This document shows positions 25,801-32,907 of a DNA stretch of 64,000 nt, one piece after another. A program made the translations under genes and the position numbers. Origin of the DNA: Streptomyces sp. NBC_01233 (GTDB lineage Bacteria; Actinomycetota; Actinomycetes; Streptomycetales; Streptomycetaceae); contig NZ_CP108514.1 of the NCBI RefSeq assembly GCF_035989305.1, forward strand, positions 3,844,501 to 3,908,500, read 5' to 3'. A model generated the notes under the pieces. The model worked only from the letters and a program-made list of their open reading frames with translations. It was not told the origin of the DNA and made no database searches. Within the stretch, counting starts at the first letter, position 1, and each line of letters begins with the position of its first letter.

Positions 25801-26155
25801 CATGATCACCGCGGCCTTCAAACTGCTGGGGCTGGGCCCGGTGGTGGGCCAGCGCACCTGGGGCGGCGTGGTCGGCATGACCGGCCGGCACACCCTCGGC
25901 GACGGCACGGTGATCACGGTGCCGATGAACGCCGCCTGGTTCCCGGAGTACGGCTGGTCGGTGGAGAACCACGGCGTGGAACCGGACTTCCCGGTCCTGC
26001 GCACCCCGCTCGACTGGGCGGAGGGGCGGTACCCGGGTCTGGACGATGCCGTGCACCTGGCGCTGGAGCTGCTGGAGCAGGACCCGGCCGCGGTGCCGCC
26101 CGGTTACACGGACGTACCGGACCGGCGCCGTCCGAAGCTCCCGCCCCGGGAGTAG
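22892..26155 (+). CDS. Tricorn protease (S41-type)
   Basis: A 1087-residue cytosolic protease that trims peptides released by the proteasome. The order is a six-bladed beta-propeller (about 5-300, blades with FSPDGKHIAFATWR), a seven-bladed propeller (about 310-660, FSPDGGWLTWSHPG), a C1 helical domain, a PDZ domain (GAVLTHVDGRPVDPVTGPYP) and the C2 catalytic domain. The catalytic residues can be placed: S743-H744 in GTSHAYV, S966 or S967 in EATSSDGDM, and E1025 in VENHGVEPD, almost the same numbers as Thermoplasma tricorn (745, 746, 965, 1023). It starts at GTG 22892. It reads away from tetR-mmpL, across the shared operators. Confidence 0.93.
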   Translation: MSHDVAYLRFPHLHDDLLCFVSEDDLWVAPLVPDGQTPGRAWRITIDRTRVNHPRFSPDGKHIAFATWRTLDPEIHLAPVDGGPARQLSHWGAIDTRVCGWDPEGNILAVSSRGQPFSYYSWAYKLPTDGSPGGRLPWGPVSDIQVADTDGEHRTLLLTGKPPHEPAAWKRYRGGATGRLWLHGRQLLEDVEGHLDAPMFVGGRIAFLSDHEGIGNLYSVLPDGTGLRRHTDHDEFYARHASSDGSRIVYQCAGELWLVESLAPDAVPRRLQVRLGGPRAGRRTYQASAASNVDSLSVDTTGRASAVVVRGSLYWLTHRDGPARTIADTPGVRVRLPEMLGSGGQVAYVTDAEGEDAIEIAYLPRASGEREPRRLASGELGRVTELLSDPDGERLAIASNDGRLLLVNATEESDGEVTELIRSINGPVTDLAFSPDGGWLTWSHPGIGRSLRQIKMAHISGSGGRVIIDVTNGRFEDENPVFTRDGRYLAFLSWRGFDPVYDVHTGDLSFPLGCRPYLVPLSSATPSPFALSAEGRPAAGGLDPVEGDSSDGDGSVTVEVEGLESRVTPFPVSASKYSALYPVHGGGLVWLRWPISGALGETFANPNDISGKPTLEHFDLTKARKTELASGLDWFAVSGDGTRLVINDDGDLRAVPATESGDSDSTVYLDLRRILHEVDPAAEWRQAFEEAGRIIRAYFWEPRMCGIDWDGVLRQYRPLVERVASPDEFADLLREVLGELGTSHAYVSPARRNEGPPHYQRAIGLLGANLYPKDGTWVIARILPGESSDSKARSPLAGTGIREGAVLTHVDGRPVDPVTGPYPLLSAAGGTTVELTFQPAEGEGRARRVAIVPLIDERPLRYQDWVSKRREVVREISGGRCGYLHIPDMGGSGWAQFNRDLRMEMSRPALIVDVRGNAGGHISELVVEKLTRSILGWDLTRDAQPVSYASNAPRGPIVALADEATSSDGDMITAAFKLLGLGPVVGQRTWGGVVGMTGRHTLGDGTVITVPMNAAWFPEYGWSVENHGVEPDFPVLRTPLDWAEGRYPGLDDAVHLALELLEQDPAAVPPGYTDVPDRRRPKLPPRE

Positions 26156-26248
26156 CTCCTCTCCCCGGGAGCCCCGGAAGCCCCGGAAGCCCCGGGAGAG
26201 GAGCATGCGGAAGGGGCGCGATCCACACCATCGGGGATCGCGCCCCTT
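26156..26248. terminator. Tandem terminators between tricorn and csbD-like gene
   Basis: First comes a near-perfect arm pair (CTCCTCTCC at 26157 onward with GGAGAGGAG near 26194-26204) enclosing three 9-bp repeats of GCCCCGGAA type. Then a 14-bp perfect stem follows (26211-26224 with 26235-26248). The second hairpin can serve both converging genes. Confidence 0.75.
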
Positions 26249-26270
26249 CGCAGGTCCTACGGCAGTCCGG

Positions 26271-26444
26271 TCAGGCGTCGAACTCGCTGCGCACCGGGTC
26301 CGCTTGCTGCTGCGGCCTGCGCTTCGACTTCTCCTGGAGCTTGGCGGTGCGCTCGGTCGCCCCGTCCTTCGCACCCTTGGCGCCGGTCTGCGCCCTGTTC
26401 CTGAGCTCGTCGGCCTTGTCCTGGAACTGGTCCTTGATACCCAT
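26271..26444 (-). CDS. CsbD-like small stress protein
   Basis: A 57-residue, highly charged, Gln/Lys/Arg-rich helix protein starting at ATG 26444. The N-terminus MGIKDQFQDKADELRNRAQ and the repeated Ala-Lys/Thr-Lys spacing resemble the CsbD family of general-stress proteins. The tail (KRRPQQQADPVRSEFDA) is specific. There is no signal or membrane segment. The family has no defined biochemical role; in Bacillus it is under sigma-B. A longer upstream start would add a low-probability region. It converges on the tricorn gene and shares its terminator. Confidence 0.65.
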   Translation of the reverse strand: MGIKDQFQDKADELRNRAQTGAKGAKDGATERTAKLQEKSKRRPQQQADPVRSEFDA

Positions 26445-26520
26445 GCTGTTCACTCCATGAGGGGTGTTGGTGGTGGGGCCTCGACCAGACTTGCACGGGC
26501 GAACAAAGCTCGCATTTCGA

Positions 26521-27405
26521 TCAGTGACTCTGTGTGCGCTCCTGCTCGTCCGCGGCCCCGCCGGCGCCCACAAGTCCCTTGGAAACACCGGACAACCGCG
26601 GCTCGAAGCGCTTCATCTCGCGCTGTCCGACCGTGGCGATGAGCCCGGGCAGGTAGCCGCGCATCCCCTGCATCCCGCGCAGCCACCACTGGGCGTACAC
26701 GTGCGGGGAGCGCCGCTCGATGCCCGCGACGATCCGGTCGACGGCGGGGCCGAGCGGGTACGTGCGGTTCGACGGCCAGGGCAGCCGCTGGCGCAGCTCC
26801 CGCATGACCTCGTCCTGGTCGGCTCCGCGCACCATGTCGGTGTCGGTCCAGGAGAGGTAGCCGACGCCGACCTTGACGCCCTTGTGGCCGACCTCGGCGC
26901 GCAGGCAGTGGGCGAAGGCCTCGACGCCCGACTTGGACGCGCAGTAGGCGGTCATCATGGGCGCCGGGGTGATCGCGGCAAGCGAGGCGATCTGCAGGAA
27001 GTAGCCGCGGCTCTCCGTCAGTACGGGGAGGAAGGCGCGGGCGGTGACGGCCCCTCCGATGAGGTTGACCTCGATCACCCGCCGCCAGGCGTCGGGGTCC
27101 GAGTCGGCGAACGGCCCGCCGGCGGCCACGCCCGCGTTGGCGACGACGATGTCGACCTTGCCGAAGCGCTGCTTGACCTCCTGGGCGACACGGGCCATGG
27201 CCTCGTGGTCGGTGACGTCGGCGTACCAGTGGTCGCTGTCGGTGTGCAGCCGCTCGGAGACCTCCTTGAGGGCCTCCGGCTCCAGGCCGACGAGGGCGAT
27301 CCGCGCACCGCGGGCGGAGAGCTTGCGGGCGAGCAGCTCGCCGACCCCGCGGGCGGCGCCGGTGACGACGGCGACCTGGCCTTCCAGACTCCTGCGAGCA
27401 CTCAC
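26521..27405 (-). CDS. Short-chain dehydrogenase/reductase of the monooxygenase operon
   Basis: A 294-residue classical SDR. It has the cofactor motif TGAARGVGE (TGxxxGxG) near residue 16, NAG in DIVVANAGVAAGG, the catalytic Ser in LQIASLAAITP, and the YCASK motif (Y-x-x-x-K) that completes the active site. The C-terminal extension of about 80 residues is basic (WWLRGMQGMRGYLPGL). It starts at GTG 27405, overlapping the hydrolase stop as GTGA. Together with the upstream genes it would act on a ketone or alcohol linked to the Baeyer-Villiger enzyme; the natural substrate is unknown. Confidence 0.9.
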   Translation of the reverse strand: MSARRSLEGQVAVVTGAARGVGELLARKLSARGARIALVGLEPEALKEVSERLHTDSDHWYADVTDHEAMARVAQEVKQRFGKVDIVVANAGVAAGGPFADSDPDAWRRVIEVNLIGGAVTARAFLPVLTESRGYFLQIASLAAITPAPMMTAYCASKSGVEAFAHCLRAEVGHKGVKVGVGYLSWTDTDMVRGADQDEVMRELRQRLPWPSNRTYPLGPAVDRIVAGIERRSPHVYAQWWLRGMQGMRGYLPGLIATVGQREMKRFEPRLSGVSKGLVGAGGAADEQERTQSH

Positions 27406-28328
27406 GGCGTCTTCTCCTTCTCGGTGGTGTCGAGATACAGCTCGGCCAGCTCCCGCACGGCCCGGGTGACGGCCTCGGGCGCCTCGACCGGGGTCATGTG
27501 CCCCATGCCGGTGAGCTCGGTGAGGCCCACGCAGTTCGGCAGCGCGGCGGCGAGCCCGCGGGCGTGCACGATCGGGGTGAGCCGGTCCGCGGTGCCGCCG
27601 ATGACGGCGGTGGGCACGGAGAGCCGGGCCACCTCGGCGTCGAGGTCCAGCCCGGCCAGCACCTGGGACCAGGCGTGGCGCACTCCGGTGGGACAGGCGT
27701 GGACGATACGGGCGCACGCCTCGACCTTGTCGGGCGCGGAGCCGGGGCCCATCGTGGCGTACTTCAGGATCTTCCTGGCGACGGGCGTGACCGGCCCGAG
27801 GGGAGCGCGGGACCCCAGGACCGCGCCGGTGATACGGGTCCGGGCGCGCCCGGCGCGCACCGGCAGCACCTGCGCCTGCGCGACCAGCCGGGAGCTGCCG
27901 GTGCTGCACAGCAGGGCGGCTGCGGCGTGCTCGGCGAACTCGGGCCGGCCGGCCGCCGCCATGATCGTCATGCCGCCCATGGAGTGCCCGGCGACGACCG
28001 CCCGCTCCCCGGGGGCGAGGGTGGCGCCGAGCACCGCCACGAGGTCGTCGGCGAGCGCGGTGGTGCTGTGCGCCCGGGCGGCGGGGCTGCGGCCGTGCCC
28101 CCGCTGGTCGTAGGCGATGACCCGGTGGGTGGCGGCCAGGGCCCGTACCTGCGCGGCCCAGAACGCGGTGGAACAGGTCCATCCGTGCGCCAGCACCACG
28201 GCCGGCGCCCCCTCGTCCCCGTGCACCTCGACGTGCAGGCGGGCCCCGTCGGCGGAGTCGGCGACGAGCTCGCGCCGCGCGGTGGGCGGGGAGTAGGGCC
28301 CGGAGACGACGTGCGTCAACCTGCTCAC
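27402..28328 (-). CDS. Alpha/beta hydrolase of the monooxygenase operon
   Basis: A 308-residue hydrolase with all fold marks: oxyanion segment LAHGWTCSTAFW, nucleophile elbow GHSMGG (Ser in VVAGHSMGGMTIM), acidic residue in VIGGTADRLTP, and catalytic His in LTGMGHMTPVEAP. It starts at GTG 28328 in a GTGA overlap with the monooxygenase stop. An esterase is the natural partner of a Baeyer-Villiger enzyme, since it opens the ester or lactone product. This is inferred from the operon. Confidence 0.92.
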   Translation of the reverse strand: MSRLTHVVSGPYSPPTARRELVADSADGARLHVEVHGDEGAPAVVLAHGWTCSTAFWAAQVRALAATHRVIAYDQRGHGRSPAARAHSTTALADDLVAVLGATLAPGERAVVAGHSMGGMTIMAAAGRPEFAEHAAAALLCSTGSSRLVAQAQVLPVRAGRARTRITGAVLGSRAPLGPVTPVARKILKYATMGPGSAPDKVEACARIVHACPTGVRHAWSQVLAGLDLDAEVARLSVPTAVIGGTADRLTPIVHARGLAAALPNCVGLTELTGMGHMTPVEAPEAVTRAVRELAELYLDTTEKEKTP

Positions 28329-29980
28329 GCGCTCCCCTCCGCCTCAAGTCCAGCCCCGCCGGCGTTTGAGGCGCGGGGGTCCGGGGGCAGAGCCCCCGGC
28401 AGCGGCGCGGCACCGGCCCCCACGGCGCCCCCGCGGGAGCGACGCGGCTTCGGCTCGGCGGCAGCCGCAACGGCGGCCGGGACCGGCTCGCGCTCCCGTA
28501 CCCGTACGACCTCGTACTCGGCCAGGTCGACGCTCCGCGTCTCCCGGCGGAACTCGCCGGTCGTGCCCGGCCACACCGTGGTGTTCCGCCCCTGCGCGTC
28601 CAGGTACCAGCTGGTGCAGCCGCCGGTGTTCCACACCGTCCGCTCCATCCGGGTCTGCACCTGCCGGTTCCACGTGTTCACCGCCGACGGCCGCGCCGCG
28701 AGCGCGACCTTCCCGCCCAGCATGCCGAGCTGCCGCAGGTAATCGCCCATGTAGTTGAGCTGCGACTCGATCATCAGGATCATCGAGCTGTTCCCGAGCC
28801 CGGTGTTCGGGCCGATGATCGTCATCCAGTTGGGGAAGCCTGCCGCGGTGGCCCCGCGCAGCGCCTGCATCCCGTCCTTCCAGGCGTCCGCGAGGGTCTG
28901 GCCGTCCGCGCCGACCACCCGGTCGGCGATCGGCATGTCGGTGACGTGGAAGCCGGTGCCGAAGATGATCGCGTCGACCTCGGTCTCGGTCCCGTCGGCG
29001 GCGACCAGCACCGAGCCGCGGATCTCCTTCAGCCCGGAGGCGACCAGGTCCACATCGGGCCGGGCCAGGGCCGGGTAGTACTCGCTGGAGAGCAGGATCC
29101 GCTTGCAGCCGATCCGGTAGGACGGCGTCAGCTTGGCGCGCAGCGCCGGGTCCTTGATCGAGCGGGCCATGTTGGCCTTGGCCAGCGACTCGATCAGCCC
29201 GAGCTGGTTCGGCCGCTTGGTGAAGGCGCTGACCTGGAGCTCCCGGATCCCCCACAGCAGCCCGCGGCGGGCCGCCCGGGTGAAGGGCAGCTGGCGGTGG
29301 AGCCAGCGCTCGACGGCGGTGATGGCCCGGTCGGTGCGGGGCATGACCCACGGCGGGGTCCGCTGGAAGAGGGTGAGGCGTTCCACCTCGGGGGCGATGG
29401 CGGGCACGATCTGGATGGCGGAGGCGCCGGTGCCGATCATGGCGACGCGCTTGCCTCGCAGGTCGTAGTCGTGGTCCCAGCGGGCGGAGTGGAAGACCTT
29501 GCCGGGGAACTCGGCGAGCCCGGGGATCTCCGGCATCTTCGGGTCGGAGAGCGGCCCGGTCGCCGAGACGACGACGTCGGCGGTGAGGTGCCCGGCGGAG
29601 GTCTCGATCTCCCAGCGCAGCTCGTCGGGGTCCCAGCGCATCATCCGGACCTCGGAGTTCAGCCGGATGTGCCGGCGCAGCCCGAAGGTGTCGGCGACGT
29701 GCTCCAGGTAGGAGCGGATGGCCGGCTGGCCGGAGAAGGTGCGCGGCCAGTCCGGGTTGGGCGCGAAGGAGAAGGAGTACAGGTGCGAGGGGACGTCGCA
29801 CGCGCAGCCCGGGTAGCTGTTGTCGCGCCAGGTGCCGCCGACGGAGTCGGCCCGTTCCAGGACGACGAAGTCCGTGATCCCCTCGCGCCGCAGGCGTACG
29901 GCCGCGCCGAGTCCGCCGAAGCCCGACCCGATCACCGCCACCCGTACGTGCTCACGTCCGCGCCCGTCCTTGCCGCCCAT
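28325..29980 (-). CDS. Flavin-dependent Baeyer-Villiger-type monooxygenase
   Basis: A 551-residue FAD/NADPH enzyme. The first Rossmann motif is GSGFGGLGA (residue about 16). The Baeyer-Villiger fingerprint is FPGKVFHSARWD (FxGxxxHxxxW[P/D]), followed at once by the NADPH motif MIGTGASAIQIVP. It then matches family members through NTGLGNSSMILMIESQ. It probably starts at ATG 29980 (GGAAGGCGG seven bases upstream) rather than the further methionines at 30001 or 30031. The last 45 residues are Ala/Gly/Pro-rich and partly encoded by an intergenic-type repeat element (28349-28378), so the tail is likely a late addition. It heads the operon with hydrolase and SDR. Confidence 0.92.
   Translation of the reverse strand: MGGKDGRGREHVRVAVIGSGFGGLGAAVRLRREGITDFVVLERADSVGGTWRDNSYPGCACDVPSHLYSFSFAPNPDWPRTFSGQPAIRSYLEHVADTFGLRRHIRLNSEVRMMRWDPDELRWEIETSAGHLTADVVVSATGPLSDPKMPEIPGLAEFPGKVFHSARWDHDYDLRGKRVAMIGTGASAIQIVPAIAPEVERLTLFQRTPPWVMPRTDRAITAVERWLHRQLPFTRAARRGLLWGIRELQVSAFTKRPNQLGLIESLAKANMARSIKDPALRAKLTPSYRIGCKRILLSSEYYPALARPDVDLVASGLKEIRGSVLVAADGTETEVDAIIFGTGFHVTDMPIADRVVGADGQTLADAWKDGMQALRGATAAGFPNWMTIIGPNTGLGNSSMILMIESQLNYMGDYLRQLGMLGGKVALAARPSAVNTWNRQVQTRMERTVWNTGGCTSWYLDAQGRNTTVWPGTTGEFRRETRSVDLAEYEVVRVREREPVPAAVAAAAEPKPRRSRGGAVGAGAAPLPGALPPDPRASNAGGAGLEAEGSA
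28349..28378. repeat. REP-like repeat copy A inside the monooxygenase 3' end
   Basis: A 30-bp word (starts TCCAGCCCCGCC, contains GGCGTTTGAGGCGC) that is identical at 32254-32283 and 32305-32334. It is followed by a GGGGGC/GCCCCC palindrome. Such elements are usually intergenic in Streptomyces; here it is read as protein. Confidence 0.85.
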
Positions 29981-30022
29981 GCCCGCCGCCTTCCGCATCA
30001 TCCGCAGATACCATCGGAACAC

Positions 30023-30040
30023 TGCCAGCAATCACTGGCA
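30023..30040. promoter_or_regulatory. Candidate operator in the merR/monooxygenase divergent promoter
   Basis: TGCCAG-N6-CTGGCA is a perfect inverted repeat (30023-30028 and 30035-30040) in the 144-bp region between the divergent genes. A second dyad-like stretch TTACTGTCGGTA lies nearer the merR start at about 30096-30107. Either could be the MerR-type protein's site. Confidence 0.45.
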
Positions 30041-30124
30041 CAATCGGGAGGGTAGAGCAGCCCCGTACTCATGGGTAGGGGTCACGCCGGGAAAGTTACT
30101 GTCGGTACGCCATAAGGTGCGCCT

Positions 30125-30832
30125 GTGGCGAAGGATGAGACGGAAGCGAAGACGGAAGCGAAGACGGTGCGCGAGTACCGCACGGAGGAGCTGGCCGAAG
30201 CGGCCGGCATCCCGGTCCGCACCCTGCGCTTCTACCGCGAGCGCAAACTGCTCCCACCGCCGCGCCGCGAGGGGCGGATCGCCTGGTACGACGACCACCA
30301 CCTGGCCCGGCTGCGCACCATCGCGGCCCTGCTGGAGCGCGGGCACACCCTCGGCGGCATCGCCGAGCTGACGGCCGCCTTCGAGAGCGGCCGCGACGTG
30401 AGCCAGCTCGGCGAGCTGCTCGGCATCGGCTGGTCGGAGGAGACCCCGGTCCGGCTGACCCCGGAGGCCCTGGCCGACTACTTCGAGGGCGAGGTCACCC
30501 CGGAGAACCTGGCGGCCTCCCTCGACCTGGGCTACCTCGCCGTGGACGGCGACGCGATCGTGCACGTCAGCCGGCGGCTGCTGGACGTCTCCTCGGCGCT
30601 GGTCCGCGAGGGCGTCCCGCTGGCGGCGGTCCTGGAGACCGGGCGCCGCGTCCGCGAGCACGCGGACGCGATGGCGCTCCTGTTCACCGAGCTGATGTCG
30701 ACCCACATCTCGCCGTCGCCGGACGCGCTCACGCGGCTGCGTCCGCTGGCGAAGAGCGTGGTCGAGGCCGAGCTGACGATGGCGATGGACCGCCTGCTGG
30801 CCTCCGCCGCCGGTCAGGAACCGAGCTCGTAG
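30125..30832 (+). CDS. MerR-family regulator divergent from the monooxygenase operon
   Basis: A 235-residue regulator starting at GTG 30125. After a Lys/Glu/Thr repeat tail (KDETEAKTEAKTV) comes the MerR winged helix: EELAEAAGIPVRTLRFYRER, then KLLPPPRREGRIAWYDDHHL and the dimerising coiled coil ARLRTIAALLERGHTLGGI. The C-terminal 150 residues are helical with no Cys cluster, so metal sensing is unlikely and a small organic ligand is more plausible. Divergence from the flavin monooxygenase operon suggests that it controls it. Its 3' end overlaps xthA on the other strand by 19 bp. Confidence 0.9.
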   Translation: MAKDETEAKTEAKTVREYRTEELAEAAGIPVRTLRFYRERKLLPPPRREGRIAWYDDHHLARLRTIAALLERGHTLGGIAELTAAFESGRDVSQLGELLGIGWSEETPVRLTPEALADYFEGEVTPENLAASLDLGYLAVDGDAIVHVSRRLLDVSSALVREGVPLAAVLETGRRVREHADAMALLFTELMSTHISPSPDALTRLRPLAKSVVEAELTMAMDRLLASAAGQEPSS

Positions 30833-31617
30833 ACCACGGTCACGGGCGCATGGTCGGACCAGCGCTCGGGGTGCGTCTCGGCCCGCTCCACGAACGCCTT
30901 GACGGCCTTCGCGGCCAGCCCGGGCGTCGCCACCTGGAGGTCGATCCGCCAGCCGGCGTCGTTGTCGAAGGCGCGGCCCCGGTACGACCACCAGGAGTAC
31001 GGGCCCTCGGTGTCCGGGTGCAGCTCGCGCACCACGTCCACGTACCCGGCCTCGGCGTACACCTTCCCGAGCCACTCCCGCTCCTCGGGCAGGAAGCCGG
31101 CGTTCTTCCGGTTCGTCTTCCAGTTCTTGAGGTCGGCTTCCCGGTGGCAGATGTTCCAGTCACCGCAGACCACGACCTCGCGCCCGTCGGCGGCGGCCCG
31201 CACCTTCAGCGCGGCGAGGTAGGTCAGGAACTCGCCCATGAACCGGTACTTCTCGTCCTGCTTCTCCGTCCCGGCCTCGCCCGAGGGCAGGTAGAGGCTG
31301 GCCACGGTCACACCGGGAAGGTCGATCTCCAGGTACCGCCCGGCCGTGTCGAATTCCTCACTGCCGAACCCGACCTGCACCCGCTCGGGCGCCCGCCGCG
31401 TGTAGAGAGCGACACCGGCCCGCCCCTTGGCGGCGGCCGGCGCGAACACGGTGTGCCAGCCGGCGGGAGTCCGGACCTCGTCCGGAATCTGCGCTTCCTC
31501 GGCCCGCACCTCCTGCAGGCAGACCACGTCGGCATCGGATCCCTCGAGCCACGCCCCGAAGCCCTTCTTGGCGGCGGCGCGGATCCCATTCACATTCACG
31601 GACGTCACAGTGATCAA
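30814..31617 (-). CDS. xthA: Exodeoxyribonuclease III
   Basis: A 267-residue ExoIII/AP endonuclease of base-excision repair. Family motifs: VNVNGIRAA with the metal-site Asn, CLQEVRAEEAQIP with the catalytic Glu, VASLYLPSGEAGTEKQDEKY, VVVCGDWNICHREADLKNWK with Asp and Asn, and WSDHAPVTVVYEL with the terminal catalytic His. TTG 31617 is the best start: GGGGAG lies six bases upstream and the protein then begins at the usual place for this family. GTG 31608 is the alternative. It cleaves abasic sites and removes 3' blocks in the cytoplasm. Confidence 0.95.
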   Translation of the reverse strand: MITVTSVNVNGIRAAAKKGFGAWLEGSDADVVCLQEVRAEEAQIPDEVRTPAGWHTVFAPAAAKGRAGVALYTRRAPERVQVGFGSEEFDTAGRYLEIDLPGVTVASLYLPSGEAGTEKQDEKYRFMGEFLTYLAALKVRAAADGREVVVCGDWNICHREADLKNWKTNRKNAGFLPEEREWLGKVYAEAGYVDVVRELHPDTEGPYSWWSYRGRAFDNDAGWRIDLQVATPGLAAKAVKAFVERAETHPERWSDHAPVTVVYELGS

Positions 31618-31734
31618 AACAAGCTCCCCACATCGCACAAAACGGGAGCAGCCTACCCGCCGGGCCCCCGGCCGGGCGTTCCCGTCTCACGGCGGGCACG
31701 CGGGCCCGGCGGGGCGGTTCCGTACGATATTCAG

Positions 31735-32226
31735 ATGCCTCACCGGATACAGCTCTGCACCGTGCCGTACGACCACCCGGACGCGGTCGAACTCAACGAC
31801 CAGGTCCAGCTCGAATACCGGGTGCGGTACGACGGTGAGGGCGACGCGACCTTCCTGGACCCGGCGATGTTCGCCCCGCCGCGCGGCCTGTACCTCCTCG
31901 CGTACGACGCCGCGGGCGCCCCGGTGGCGAGCGGCGGCTGGCGCATCCAGGACGAGAACGACCAGGGCTACTCGGACGGCGACGCCGAACTCAAGCGCAT
32001 GTACGTGGTCCCGGAGGCCCGCGGCCTGGGCCTGGCCCGCCGCATCCTGGCCACCCTGGAAGCCGATGCCCGCGCGGCGGGCCGCCTCCGCATGGTCCTC
32101 GAAACGGGCGACCAGCAGCCGGAGGCGATAGCCCTCTACCTCTCCTCGGGCTACGCCATGTCCCGGAAATTCGGCCACTACCGCTTCCACGACTCCAGCC
32201 GCTGCATGACGAAGCCGCTGCAGTAG
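31735..32226 (+). CDS. GNAT-family acetyltransferase
   Basis: A 163-residue N-acetyltransferase. The core shows strands GLYLLAYDAAGAPVASGGWR and DAELKRMYVVPEARGLGLAR, the latter ending in the acetyl-CoA pyrophosphate loop R-G-L-G-L-A. The helix RRILATLEADARAAGRLRM and the EAIALYLSSGYAMSRKFGHY end are typical. The acceptor is not predictable; similar sequences act on small molecules or peptides. It starts at ATG 31735. A run of REP-like repeats follows its stop after 27 bp. Confidence 0.88.
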   Translation: MPHRIQLCTVPYDHPDAVELNDQVQLEYRVRYDGEGDATFLDPAMFAPPRGLYLLAYDAAGAPVASGGWRIQDENDQGYSDGDAELKRMYVVPEARGLGLARRILATLEADARAAGRLRMVLETGDQQPEAIALYLSSGYAMSRKFGHYRFHDSSRCMTKPLQ

Positions 32227-32253
32227 CCCGGCCCGACCGCACAACCCAGCACA

Positions 32254-32334
32254 TCCAGCCCCGCCGGCGTTTGAGGCGCGGGGCCCAGGGCGGAGCCCCG
32301 ATCTTCCAGCCCCGCCGGCGTTTGAGGCGCGGGG
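32254..32334. repeat. REP-like repeat copies B and C
   Basis: Two identical 30-bp copies (32254-32283, 32305-32334) 51 bp apart, the same word as at 28349. Each is followed by GC-rich palindromic sequence (GGGCCC with GGAGCCCC). Tandem copies like these are a known intergenic feature of Streptomyces genomes. Confidence 0.85.
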
Positions 32335-32375
32335 CCCGGGGCGGGGCCCCGGCAGCCGGCGCGCAGCCGGGCTAC

Positions 32376-32585
32376 CGCGGGAGCCAGACGGCAGCGTCCG
32401 TCCCCCGCCGCGCAGCCCACGGCCCGCGCCACCCCCACGCGCACAGCTCGGCCACGACCGGCCCCGGCCGCCGCTCCAGCAGATCCGCCGGGTCGAGCCC
32501 GAAGCGCCGCAGCGCCCCGGGCCGGTACCCCGTCACCACCACGTCGGCCTCGGCCGGCAGTCCCTCGAAGACCGCCGGCGCCCAC
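32376..32585 (-). pseudogene. Fragment of a CaiB/BaiF-type CoA-transferase
   Basis: About 65 codons on the minus strand read as class III CoA-transferase: AEADVVVTGYRPGALRRFG, then LDPADLLERRPGPVVAELCA, then WGWRGPWAARRG, and a stop at 32376. No N-terminal part exists upstream, and the frame runs directly into unrelated sequence at about 32580-32590. It is a dead remnant, joined head to head with the aldo/keto reductase fragment. Confidence 0.75.
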
Positions 32586-32840
32586 GTCCCCACCGACAAG
32601 CCGCTGGGCCCCGGCTTCGACCACGCGGGCACCGGCCCCCGCCTCCGTGCGGTCCGCGAGGTGGCCGCCGAGACGGGCGCTACCGTCAACCAGGTCGTGC
32701 TGTCCTGGCTGATGGGCGGCGACATCCCGATCCTCCCCCTGATCGGCGCCTCCTCGGTGGCCCGACTGGAGGAGAACCTGGGCGCGGTGGACCTCGACCT
32801 CACCCCGGAACAGCGCGCCCGACTCGACTCGGTGAACTGA
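32586..32840 (+). pseudogene. C-terminal fragment of an aldo/keto reductase
   Basis: About 84 codons on the plus strand match the end of an aldo/keto reductase: RAVREVAAETGATVNQVVL, SWLMGGDIPILPLIGASSV, then LEENLGAVDLDLTPEQRARL and a stop. The barrel's N-terminal three quarters, including catalytic Tyr and Lys, are missing. The frame is open further left only because it runs antisense over the CoA-transferase fragment; a longer protein there is an artefact. Confidence 0.75.
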
Positions 32841-32847
32841 TCCGGAC

Positions 32848-32885
32848 ACGCAGAGGGGCCCGCCCGATCGTGGGATCGGACGGGC
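32848..32885. terminator. Terminator between the aldo/keto fragment and the secreted repeat protein
   Basis: A 17-bp stem with a single mismatch (32848-32864 with 32869-32885) and a 4-base loop lies 7 bases past one stop and 22 bases from the converging stop, suiting both strands. Confidence 0.75.
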
Positions 32886-32907
32886 CCCTCGTCGTTCCGC
32901 GGGTCCG

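Noticed and set aside
32271..32840. A 189-codon plus-strand protein
   Set aside because: Its first half is antisense to a CoA-transferase fragment and repeat DNA; only the last 84 codons have family similarity.
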